This document shows positions 57,322-64,000 of a stretch of 64,000 nucleotides of DNA, one piece after another. The notes under the pieces were generated by a model. That model had not been told where the DNA came from. It worked only from the letters and a program-made list of their open reading frames with translations, and made no database searches. Every line of letters starts with the position of its first letter. Position 1 is the stretch's first letter. The translations under genes and the position numbers were made by a program. The stretch is from Paraburkholderia fungorum (GTDB taxonomy: Bacteria; Pseudomonadota; Gammaproteobacteria; Burkholderiales; Burkholderiaceae): NCBI RefSeq assembly GCF_900099835.1, contig NZ_FNKP01000002.1, positions 1,488,001 to 1,552,000 on the forward strand, given 5' to 3'.

Positions 57322-58188
57322 ATGCCATCAACTTCGACAATGCCCCACAGCCCGCTTGCGCAAGACCGGCGCGTACTCGGCGACCTAGTCCGCGAATCAA
57401 GGCAACGATGCCAGCTCAACCTTCTCGACGCGGCAGACTACCTCTATGTTGACATCACTGATTTGAGCCATGTCGAAGATGGGCTACCCGTCAGTACCGA
57501 AACGCTCTTCAAAGTGCTTGCGGGCTATGGGCTAGAGATGCTCGTCATGAATCGCAACGACGCGAGCGATGCGCTTCATGCAGTCGGCCACAGCGTAAAC
57601 TGGTATGAGGTAATGGAGCGACGCTCACCCAGCAAACCAAGGACTCCCCCTGCTCCACTTCTGCTGGACAATCTGGCGCCCACACTGTTCGTTGATTTCG
57701 ACGGCACGCTACACGTTGGCAACGCCTACATCGACGACGCCGAGGAGATAACGCTCGACACTGGTCGGCAGTTACTCGAATTCGCTCCATTGCTCAGCGA
57801 ACTGCTAGCCCCGTTCCCCGACGTGCAAATTGTGCTGACGACGTCGTGGGCGCGTCGCTTACCAGAGGACCGCGTTATTGGCTACCTTCCGCTCGAACTG
57901 CGGGCCCGGGTCATCGGAACGACCGGCAGCATTAAGCCGCGGCGCAGCTATGTGCTCGACGGCACCGAGCGAACCGATGTCATCACGAGCTACGCGTATG
58001 GAAAGCGTTTGAAGCATTGGCTCGCACTTGACGATTCGGTGTTCGGAGTTGAGCGATTCGGGCGCGAACCAGGAGAACTTGTCGACAACTTCCTTCTGCT
58101 CAAGTCATCTGTGGGTATCAGCGACGGCGCCATACTCACACGCATAGCGAAGTGGCTCGCGGACGTGCATGCCTCACCCGACAACTAA
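57322..58188 (+). CDS. HTH-like domain fused to HAD phosphatase of the RNA-repair-associated (HAD_SAK) type
   Basis: 288 residues. Residues ~15-75 look like an XRE-type HTH or a degenerate one (VLGDLVRESRQRCQLNLLDAADYLYVDITDLSHVEDGLPVSTETLFKVLAGYGLEMLVMNR). Residues ~120-250 are a HAD domain: TLFVDFDGTLHVGNAYIDDAEE (nucleophile Asp near 125, general acid Asp near 127), VQIVLTTSWARRLPEDRVIGYLPLELRARVIGTTG and HWLALDDSVFG. This form of HAD is the one found attached to RNA-repair Swiss-army-knife proteins. Joined to an HTH-like part it is unusual. The role is not known. Confidence 0.72.
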   Translation: MPSTSTMPHSPLAQDRRVLGDLVRESRQRCQLNLLDAADYLYVDITDLSHVEDGLPVSTETLFKVLAGYGLEMLVMNRNDASDALHAVGHSVNWYEVMERRSPSKPRTPPAPLLLDNLAPTLFVDFDGTLHVGNAYIDDAEEITLDTGRQLLEFAPLLSELLAPFPDVQIVLTTSWARRLPEDRVIGYLPLELRARVIGTTGSIKPRRSYVLDGTERTDVITSYAYGKRLKHWLALDDSVFGVERFGREPGELVDNFLLLKSSVGISDGAILTRIAKWLADVHASPDN

Positions 58189-58240
58189 AGGACGCCGTCC
58201 CGTCCCCTGCATTGATTCTGTCAAAGCTAGCAAACGCCTC

Positions 58241-58393
58241 ATGAATCTCTATCGTCGTTTCTGCGATTGGCTCTTCAGATTCACGTCATCTCAGAAGAAC
58301 ATCGACCGTGTAGCGGGTCGCCTAATATGCACTACGTTTGTTCTCATTGCTGCCACGATTGCTCTACTCATCGCTTGCCTAACGGGCATGTAG
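58241..58393 (+). CDS. Possible small single-span membrane protein
   Basis: 50 residues from ATG 58241, MNLYRRFCDWLFRFTSSQKNIDRVAGRLICTTFVLIAATIALLIACLTGM, with one clear hydrophobic helix near the C terminus. A longer frame begins at 58169 within the preceding gene. No ribosome site is apparent. Confidence 0.4.
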   Translation: MNLYRRFCDWLFRFTSSQKNIDRVAGRLICTTFVLIAATIALLIACLTGM

Positions 58394-58451
58394 CTCGAAC
58401 GTGGGCCCTCCAGAGCTAACAGAACAACATCTATCTGCCGAAGGACACTCA

Positions 58452-58652
58452 ATGACCACACGGTACGAGCGGACCTTAGCTCTGTTTCAGACCCGTGACC
58501 TTCTCGAAGCGCTGGTTGTCGCGCCTGACGAAATAGCGCATCCGGCGGTCCGTGAAGAGGCGCTGCGCTTGCTCGAGCACTACCCGCTGAACGCACACAT
58601 ACAGCTGACAGCTATGGCACTACCAGACATGCGAGACCTCATGAGGAAATGA
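58452..58652 (+). CDS. BPSL0761-family protein
   Basis: 66 residues, ATG after GAAGGAC. TTRYERTLALFQTRDLLEALVVAPDEIAHPAVREEALRLLEHYPLNAHIQLTAMALPDMRDL resembles the small BPSL0761-type family found in Burkholderia mobile regions. Function unknown. Confidence 0.75.
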   Translation: MTTRYERTLALFQTRDLLEALVVAPDEIAHPAVREEALRLLEHYPLNAHIQLTAMALPDMRDLMRK

Positions 58653-58797
58653 GGCTGCGGTCTGACATGAATGGGAATATCCGGCAACTATTTTCCGATT
58701 ACGGCCAGTCTCAGCATTAACCGGCAACGTTCTTCTCGTTGTTGCAGATGCCCTTCCAACAGAGATGAGCAAGCCATTCAGCCATATCACGCCGACA

Positions 58798-59106
58798 ATG
58801 AAAATACAAACGCCCCACGAAATCGCGGCCGACGTCGGCCAGAGTCTGAGGAAACTACGAGTCCACAAAAACCTCGACCAAGCAACCGTAGCTGCTCGCG
58901 CAGGCATCAGCGTGCGCTCGCTTCACAATCTGGAGAGCGGCAGTGGTTCGACGCTGCACACACTCATTCTGGTACTTCGTGTTCTTGGCCGCGAGGCATG
59001 GCTTGATACCATTGCACCGGTGCCGACCATCAATCCAGTGATGATGACGCGTAAGGCAGTGCCAAGGCAGCGAGCTAGTAAGCCACATCGCAAAAACATC
59101 GGCTGA
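58798..59106 (+). CDS. XRE-family HTH protein, HipB-like, without visible HipA partner
   Basis: 102 residues from ATG 58798 (MKIQTPHEIAADVGQSLRKLRVHKNLDQ); an upstream ATG at 58765 is possible. HTH NLDQATVAARAGISVRSLHNLESGSGSTLHTLILVLRVLGREAWLDTIAPVPTINPVMMTRKAVPRQRAS is of the kind normally encoded just before a HipA kinase. Here only a 13-codon frame follows (ATG 59137, stop 59178, behind a good TAGGAG ribosome site) and then the DNA turns to the minus-strand NERD gene. A partner toxin seems to have been lost or truncated. Confidence 0.78.
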   Translation: MKIQTPHEIAADVGQSLRKLRVHKNLDQATVAARAGISVRSLHNLESGSGSTLHTLILVLRVLGREAWLDTIAPVPTINPVMMTRKAVPRQRASKPHRKNIG

Positions 59107-59238
59107 AACTGCTGCTATCTACCTAGGAGTTAAGCCATGGCGCGCAAGGAAGGACGGCTTTCCGCCGCTCGCATATGATTATCGAGGTCGCGCCCGACTG
59201 ACCCGCACCCATGCACTCCGACCACTGGATGACCGCGC

Positions 59239-60195
59239 TTAGAATGATGCGCGGCCAGTGATGGATTCATCCTGTGCACGTGTTTTGGCCGAATTCGCCC
59301 ACGCTTTGTGACGACGTCGCGCTTGTACCGAGCTATCTACCTTCGACAGAAGCGCGTTACAAAGGGCCGCCGAATCGAGGGTACGCGTGCTGAACTTACG
59401 GTCGAATGCCGCTATCACAGCAGGCAAATCCTCGAGGGTGACAACGTTCGAGATTCCACCATCTATAGTTACTCCGATGTCTGAGATGATGACGACAACG
59501 GGAATAGGTGCAACACCCGGCGCCACAAAACGTTCGAACTGCCTGCACGTGTTTTTCACCTGAAGCAGTGCGTTTCGCATGCTCGATTCACCGTGGCGGC
59601 TTTGAACTCTCCATTCCGATGCGTCTGGACTCACATATACGGTTCCGCTTTTGTACTTGGTCTCGAGGATAAAGACGTTTCGCTCGGTCACCAACACATG
59701 GTCCATCTCCAGCGAGAACTCGGACGCTGCGCCTTTATTAACGACAACGAGAAGGTTGTGAAAATCCCGGCCGGTTGTAGCTCTCGCGATTTTCGCAACG
59801 AGACTTTTCACAATGCGCTCAGCCCTATGGCCCGCCGCTAAGGCGCGACCCGCTGGCGATTCGCAAAACCTTATTGCGCTTGCAACTAGCTCAAGGACGA
59901 ATGACGCCGCGTAAAGAAAAATCCAGGTTGATAGCAGCTGTACGACGTGGGCGCTGTTGCGATAAAACGCTAAGACTGACAGCATCATCATCAACGCGAA
60001 CATCAAATATAGGAAGGTCAGCAGTGTGAGGAGCTTTTCCCCCGCCGATACTATGCCGCCTAGCCAACGCCAATGAGGCACCAGTGCTTCCATAAATTCC
60101 TGACCTCTCTCACTTCCTGCGAGCACTCGAGTGCTTCTGACGACAGGCCAGCAAATGAGAGAAATAGAACGATTTAAACCTTCAAACAAACTCAT
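59239..60195 (-). CDS. Membrane-anchored NERD (nuclease-related) domain protein
   Basis: 318 residues. Residues ~55-110 hold two hydrophobic spans (LLTLLTFLYLMFALMMMLSVLAF and LLSTWIFLYAASFVLELVASA). The NERD domain follows: GHRAERIVKSLVAKIAR, then EMDHVLVTERNVFILETKYKSGTVYV, giving the D165...E178-x-K180 nuclease-like catalytic set and the G-E helix around 122-126. NERD proteins are PD-(D/E)XK-like and occur in defence and signalling islands. This one is inner-membrane tethered, with the domain presumably cytosolic. Confidence 0.85.
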   Translation of the reverse strand: MSLFEGLNRSISLICWPVVRSTRVLAGSERGQEFMEALVPHWRWLGGIVSAGEKLLTLLTFLYLMFALMMMLSVLAFYRNSAHVVQLLSTWIFLYAASFVLELVASAIRFCESPAGRALAAGHRAERIVKSLVAKIARATTGRDFHNLLVVVNKGAASEFSLEMDHVLVTERNVFILETKYKSGTVYVSPDASEWRVQSRHGESSMRNALLQVKNTCRQFERFVAPGVAPIPVVVIISDIGVTIDGGISNVVTLEDLPAVIAAFDRKFSTRTLDSAALCNALLSKVDSSVQARRRHKAWANSAKTRAQDESITGRASF

Positions 60196-60688
60196 AAGGC
60201 CCCTTTGCTATCTCGATATTCGTTTTTTTTAGTTTGCGCGGAGCAAGCGTCCGGCTCAATTTTTCTATATGCTAATCGTCGCGAGACGTTGCATTTAATT
60301 TGATGCCTATCAAGATAACGGAAGTCGCAATCGCATCTTTATCTGGTAACGGTCGACGACTGCAGCCCGGTGCGTCGCCGGGACCATGGGCGCCAATGCC
60401 CCTTGTCCGTCTGGATGCTGCGGTGGAGAAACATCCGTGCCACCAGCTCTGCCCACCAAGCACTCGGCCGGCGGCCGATGGACAGGAAATAAGCAATTCC
60501 CAACGACTGACCGCGTACGTAAAACGTGCCCTAGTCGGAGAAAGTCATTTGCTCCTCATGTGCTGCAACCAAGGCCGCCTGTGCCACGGTAAAATTGCGC
60601 ACAACGCGATGGTCTCGCGCAACGACACTTGCGCACTAAATCGAACCCCACGTTTGTATGCGGAAGCGGTACTTGTCGGCACCTCGGA
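60196..60688. other. Gap between NERD gene and PAAR gene
   Basis: 493 bp. Open frames exist on both strands (for example 60300-60812 +), but their sequences are not protein-like, they lack ribosome sites and one overlaps the PAAR gene. I see no supportable gene. Part may be degraded remnant DNA. Confidence 0.5.
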
Positions 60689-60976
60689 TTACATGGTCAT
60701 CACCATGTCCGACTGCGAGGCTATAAGTTTGGGAGCCGGGTCACATTTACATAGGCAAATGTCATCTTCGAGCGCGACCTGCTTGCCGCCGCAAAACGTC
60801 ATCGGCATATAAGGCATCACGTTCGCAATTTTTCCCGTCGAATTGCAAGCGGGACAACTCACCTCGGCACCTACGAAGGCCAGAGGTTTTCCGCCGCAGG
60901 TCATCGTTGGGTCTCCAGTTGTGACGACACCATTCTTGGTGGTCTTGTCGCCCTGAACAATCATCTTTCTATGCAT
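60689..60976 (-). CDS. PAAR-domain T6SS tip protein
   Basis: 95 residues from ATG 60976. It shows QGDKTTKNGVVTTGDPTMTCGGKPLAFVGAEVSCPACNSTGKIANVMPYMPMTFCGGKQVALEDDICLCKC, with the repeated G-x-P/C loops of the PAAR cone and several Cys and His for the tip metal. PAAR sharpens the VgrG spike and can attach effectors. It is the last gene of the minus-strand vgrG unit. Confidence 0.85.
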   Translation of the reverse strand: MHRKMIVQGDKTTKNGVVTTGDPTMTCGGKPLAFVGAEVSCPACNSTGKIANVMPYMPMTFCGGKQVALEDDICLCKCDPAPKLIASQSDMVMTM

Positions 60977-61211
60977 TTCCTGTCTCCGTTCGCGCCTCAA
61001 GACTGCATCCGGCAAGGTAAGCAGTTCAGGTTCAAGAAATGACGGAAAGCCATGCGCGCGAAACGTCAGAGGCTATCTGACGAAATAAACCAGACGCGTT
61101 TCTGTAGGCTAATGTGTGGCCTACCAGCTCGACGGCTCTGCCTGCGACTAATATCCAACGTGCTTCTAACGCAAGCCTCATAACAAGGCGTCTGAAGCCT
61201 GAACGACTTGC

Positions 61212-61646
61212 TCAAGTCGCATTCGCCACATTTGTGCAACGCTTTGAGCCAGGCGTGATGGTGATGTGCTTTGCCATCGCGGAGGACTGGCCGCAGACCT
61301 GCGAAATCTCCAGACTCGAAAAATCAAAAACGAAGGAATCGCCCGTTTTCGTCACGGTGACCTTACCGGCGGAAGTGGAGTACGACTGTACCCCGACCGA
61401 ATCCGTTTCCCGACCGTCTGTGGATGCGACGGAGCATGTGGTCGAACTGTCTCCGCCAGGGGTTGCCGCGATATAGGTCCATGCGCCCAACTTGTCTCCG
61501 TCAATCTTGATGTGAAGAATGTGATTGACCGTGTTTTTCGTTGCAGAGCACCTGTACGACTGTTGTTCAGCCTGCGCGGTGGCACAAAACAGGCTCACGA
61601 GAATTACCGCAGTGGTGGCGGCTTTTTTCATTAGACGTTGGCTCAT
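61212..61646 (-). CDS. Exported protein, probable immunity to the LysM effector
   Basis: 144 residues. Start ATG 61646 overlaps the effector stop by ATGA. A signal peptide ([21 protein letters not shown] after a short leader) leads to the periplasm. The mature part has four Cys ([26 protein letters not shown]), which would form disulfides. No homologue is recalled. Its place directly behind a periplasm-acting peptidoglycan enzyme is what points to an immunity role, which is inference. Confidence 0.75.
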   Translation of the reverse strand: MSQRLMKKAATTAVILVSLFCATAQAEQQSYRCSATKNTVNHILHIKIDGDKLGAWTYIAATPGGDSSTTCSVASTDGRETDSVGVQSYSTSAGKVTVTKTGDSFVFDFSSLEISQVCGQSSAMAKHITITPGSKRCTNVANAT

Positions 61647-63049
61647 AGCAGCATAGATTCGATTTTATCCATCAGGATTGGCTCCTCGATTTTACTCGGG
61701 TCACAAGCGAAATACTTCGGGTTAATCTTTTTGTCGACGTAATCAAAAATCCACTTCCGGTACGCGGCGGCCCCATGGACATTGTTGGCGGCCATATAAG
61801 CGTCGGCCTCAGCGGTGCCGTCGGAGCCGGAAGATTTTAGCTGGGTGCACAGAAGGTCATATGCGGTGTCAGCATCGAGTGTGCGACGGACGATGCGCGT
61901 CGCGCCATAAGTGCCCTCGTGGTGGAGGAAATATCCGAGCTTTGCACGGTTTGGCCCGGTAATGGCATCGACGTGAAATCCCGCATTTCCAAAAACCTGG
62001 ATGTTATGCGCAGCGTAGTCTGCGGCTGTGATGATGGATAGTTCCGCGTTGAGCCGCAGATGAAGAATCTGCGACTCCGAGAGGTGATGGACGCCCTGTT
62101 GAGCCGCCAACTCTGTGCAGCGCTGATGCAGTACAGAGTCGGGATAATGCGCAACCTCTTTCCACGCCGCAGGAAGGAATTGCGTCAGCCCCGCAGCCCC
62201 AATGGAATTGACGATACTCGGATTCCACTCTGGATTCGGCTTCCGAATGGTCCTCATGACAGGCTTGCCGTGCTTGTCGATTACAGGTTTCCCGGTTTTC
62301 TTTGAGATGACCGGCACCTGCTCGTGGATAGGCGGCATCTTACCGGCCTCCGCCTCGATGAGCGCGGCGACGCCCTGCGGCATTATCCTGCTGCGCTCTG
62401 CGGCCTTGAGAATGTAGTCACGGTACTTGATGTTTGCGCCGAGGCGCAGGTTGTTGCTGTTCGGGCATTCCACGCCAACGTTGACGACTGGGTTGCCGGC
62501 GGTGTCACGGTTATGCTGAATCTCCGCCGGCGGAAGCGGTAGCGGCGCGCTCGGCTGATGGTCGGCCCCGCCTTCGTGGACGCGCAGCGGTATATTGACC
62601 TTCACCTTGGGACTTCGCACGATGGCTTGATGTGTACCTGACGGTGGCTTCAACTCAGCAACCTTCTTCTTGCCGCCGTCGAGTTTGAACACGTAGACGT
62701 GCACCTTTTCGTCGGGCGTTAGCGTATGAATCGCCGGGATGTCTCCATTCTTGTTTGTGACGTGTTCATGCTCCCCGGACGCAGTCACCACTGTCGTCTT
62801 GAGGTTTGGTATCGGCTTGTCGTTTGCGTCCGACACCCGTATCCACAATTCGCTGAAGAATTTCTCCGAATCGTCAACCTGCGCCCCCGTGTCGGTGGCC
62901 TTCAGCTTCAACTGCTGGCCAGGATAGATGAGCCGCGGATTGTCGATTTTGTTCAGCCCGACGAGCTGGCTGACAGTGGTGTTGTTCTTCGCAGCAATAC
63001 CGCTCAGCGTGTCACCGGGTTGAACGGTGTAATCGGCTTGGTCTGCCAT
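61643..63049 (-). CDS. LysM-lysozyme-like T6SS effector
   Basis: About 468 residues from ATG 63049, one base after the VgrG stop; ATG 63073 overlaps VgrG. Residues ~5-50 form one LysM repeat ([43 protein letters not shown]). A linker follows. Then comes a lytic-transglycosylase-like domain at ~220-440: [28 protein letters not shown] with the catalytic Glu region, [32 protein letters not shown], and helical end [29 protein letters not shown]. It would cut peptidoglycan of rival cells once delivered by VgrG. Confidence 0.85.
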   Translation of the reverse strand: MADQADYTVQPGDTLSGIAAKNNTTVSQLVGLNKIDNPRLIYPGQQLKLKATDTGAQVDDSEKFFSELWIRVSDANDKPIPNLKTTVVTASGEHEHVTNKNGDIPAIHTLTPDEKVHVYVFKLDGGKKKVAELKPPSGTHQAIVRSPKVKVNIPLRVHEGGADHQPSAPLPLPPAEIQHNRDTAGNPVVNVGVECPNSNNLRLGANIKYRDYILKAAERSRIMPQGVAALIEAEAGKMPPIHEQVPVISKKTGKPVIDKHGKPVMRTIRKPNPEWNPSIVNSIGAAGLTQFLPAAWKEVAHYPDSVLHQRCTELAAQQGVHHLSESQILHLRLNAELSIITAADYAAHNIQVFGNAGFHVDAITGPNRAKLGYFLHHEGTYGATRIVRRTLDADTAYDLLCTQLKSSGSDGTAEADAYMAANNVHGAAAYRKWIFDYVDKKINPKYFACDPSKIEEPILMDKIESMLL

Positions 63050-63050
63050 T

Positions 63051-64000
63051 TCAAGCAACTCCAGATTCGGCATTGTTCGTGACGCTCGAGACGAGACCGC
63101 CGTCGTCACGGTCAATGTTCAGGTTCCACGCGGTTTCCCATTCGCCTTGCCCATAAAGTGCGGTGAGATGCTCGCTTTCTTCGGGGTTGAGGTGACGAGC
63201 GGCCCCGTCCTCCGCTGATGTGCCAGAGAGGACCTTCTGCGCGTTCCCGTCCGGTTCGCCTTGATACGGGTAGAGCGCGTACTTCACTTCGCTCGCTGGT
63301 GTCCCGTCTTCGGATGAGCGGAAGACCAGCTTCTGGCTGAACGGAATCGGCGACGAGGTTGGAAGGTCGGGCAGCGCGTAGTTAGTGCTGTCAGGTCCCG
63401 CGAAAGCCTTGGTCGCTCCCTTCACGGAAACCGAGTTCGGAGCGTGAATCTCGATGTTCCCGTTGGTGATACGCAGGTAGGCGCCTCCACTGGTAAGCAG
63501 GATTTCTTTGGCGGACGCAACCTCGACCTTCGCGGTGGTCGATAGAATCTTTATGGTCTGCTGCGCGGTCAGCTCAATGTTGTCGGAGTGCGACTGCAAC
63601 TCTACCTTTCCCTTCGCGGCGAAGAATTTCATTCCGGCATTCTGGGAGAAGAGACTGAGCTTTTCCTTGACGCTTGCGATGAACGACTTGCCTGTTGCCA
63701 GGTGGGTGCTCTGACCGCTTACGAGATTGAGATGCTCGTCCGGTGACAGGTGCACAGACTTCTCACTGGACAGGGCGATGCCGGCCGGACTCGAAAAGAG
63801 CATGACTGGGTCCTTGAAACCCTTCGCGCTGCCAATACCGCCGCCCCCGGTCTGGCCACCTAGCGTTCCACCTTTAAGGTCATGCTCTGTTGCTGCCGTG
63901 AAGTTCTTTAGGGCATCCTTGCCCTCCAGCAAGCTTTCAGCCTTGTGCTGGCCGCTTGCTTCCGAGAGTGCATCCATGACGCTTTCGGAGCCGAGGAGCT
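63051..64000 (-). CDS. vgrG: VgrG type VI secretion tip protein, N-terminal part cut by window
   Basis: The visible 316 residues are the C-terminal end. The frame stays open to the right edge, so the gp27-like and gp5-like parts lie outside. DUF2345-like repeats form the needle: [104 protein letters not shown] tail with a [10 protein letters not shown] element follows. It is directly followed by the effector gene, suggesting that VgrG carries that effector. Confidence 0.92.
   Translation of the reverse strand, partial: LLGSESVMDALSEASGQHKAESLLEGKDALKNFTAATEHDLKGGTLGGQTGGGGIGSAKGFKDPVMLFSSPAGIALSSEKSVHLSPDEHLNLVSGQSTHLATGKSFIASVKEKLSLFSQNAGMKFFAAKGKVELQSHSDNIELTAQQTIKILSTTAKVEVASAKEILLTSGGAYLRITNGNIEIHAPNSVSVKGATKAFAGPDSTNYALPDLPTSSPIPFSQKLVFRSSEDGTPASEVKYALYPYQGEPDGNAQKVLSGTSAEDGAARHLNPEESEHLTALYGQGEWETAWNLNIDRDDGGLVSSVTNNAESGVA

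Noticed and set aside
59137..59178. 13-codon frame after the HipB-like gene as a gene of its own
   Set aside because: Too short to support as a product; reported only as a possible leftover of a lost partner gene.
60300..60812. Plus-strand frame of 170 codons between NERD and PAAR genes
   Set aside because: It overlaps the PAAR gene in antisense, has no ribosome site and is not protein-like; I could not link it to any PAAR-like or transposase family.

Overview
The window comes from a high-GC betaproteobacterium of the Burkholderia/Paraburkholderia group. This is inferred from protein families (BPSL0761-type small protein, VpsR-type activator, RpfR-type sensor, Lhr, DUF1488, DUF3175), the very GC-rich coding style and the presence of RpoN and Tad-pilus type genes. 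Positions 1 to about 55,470 read as ordinary dense chromosome. From about 55,470 to the right edge the DNA is visibly poorer in GC, genes are small and poorly known, and a metabolic gene is cut off at the junction, so this part looks like an inserted island.

Layout. 1-1,090: end of a prolyl-4-hydroxylase-like gene and a SnoaL/NTF2-like protein. 1,090-9,610: a molybdenum block with a ModE-type regulator, a NifQ-family protein, a small molybdopterin-domain protein, a WtpA/ModA-type binding protein, a fused permease-ATPase, and three genes not normally tied to molybdenum (a DUF2325 coiled-coil protein, a helical hypothetical protein and a beta-propeller-like lipoprotein). Five 24-bp ModE-box-like sites lie in front of these genes. 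9,630-16,570: NadV-type phosphoribosyltransferase, an isoprenylcysteine-methyltransferase-like membrane protein, an orphan TadZ/CpaE ATPase with a small partner, and a VpsR-type sigma-54 activator across a 1.4-kb gap. 16,800-21,800: MFS exporter, UbiX/UbiD decarboxylase pair and its divergent LysR regulator. 22,050-24,690: large MscS channel. 24,718-28,760: VRR-NUC nuclease and XPD/DinG-type helicase behind a perfect LexA box. 28,800-32,600: lutABC with a FadR-type GntR regulator and tandem operator palindromes. 32,700-35,530: aminotransferase and rpoN.

36,000-43,300 is a run of small stress-type genes (BON, PA2169, glycine-zipper, DUF1488, DUF4142, PfpI, an acidic protein, topoisomerase IB, PRC-barrel, DUF3175). 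Several of them have a -24/-12 sigma-54 promoter, one of them a perfect match, and the block sits next to rpoN itself. 43,400-48,150: Na+/H+ antiporter, FUSC protein, AraC regulator with an AhpD-like protein, aldo/keto reductase. 48,337-55,095: full-length Lhr helicase and an RpfR/PdeR-type PAS-GGDEF-EAL protein.

The island (55,470-64,000) holds a 90-residue C-terminal stump of an Ldh-type dehydrogenase at its edge, small XRE regulators with strong palindromes, a protein joining an HTH-like segment to a HAD domain of the RNA-repair-associated type, a membrane-anchored NERD protein, and a type VI secretion module. That module reads in order VgrG (cut by the window edge), LysM-lysozyme-like effector, exported probable immunity protein and PAAR tip protein. 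No rRNA, tRNA, CRISPR array or complete insertion sequence was seen.
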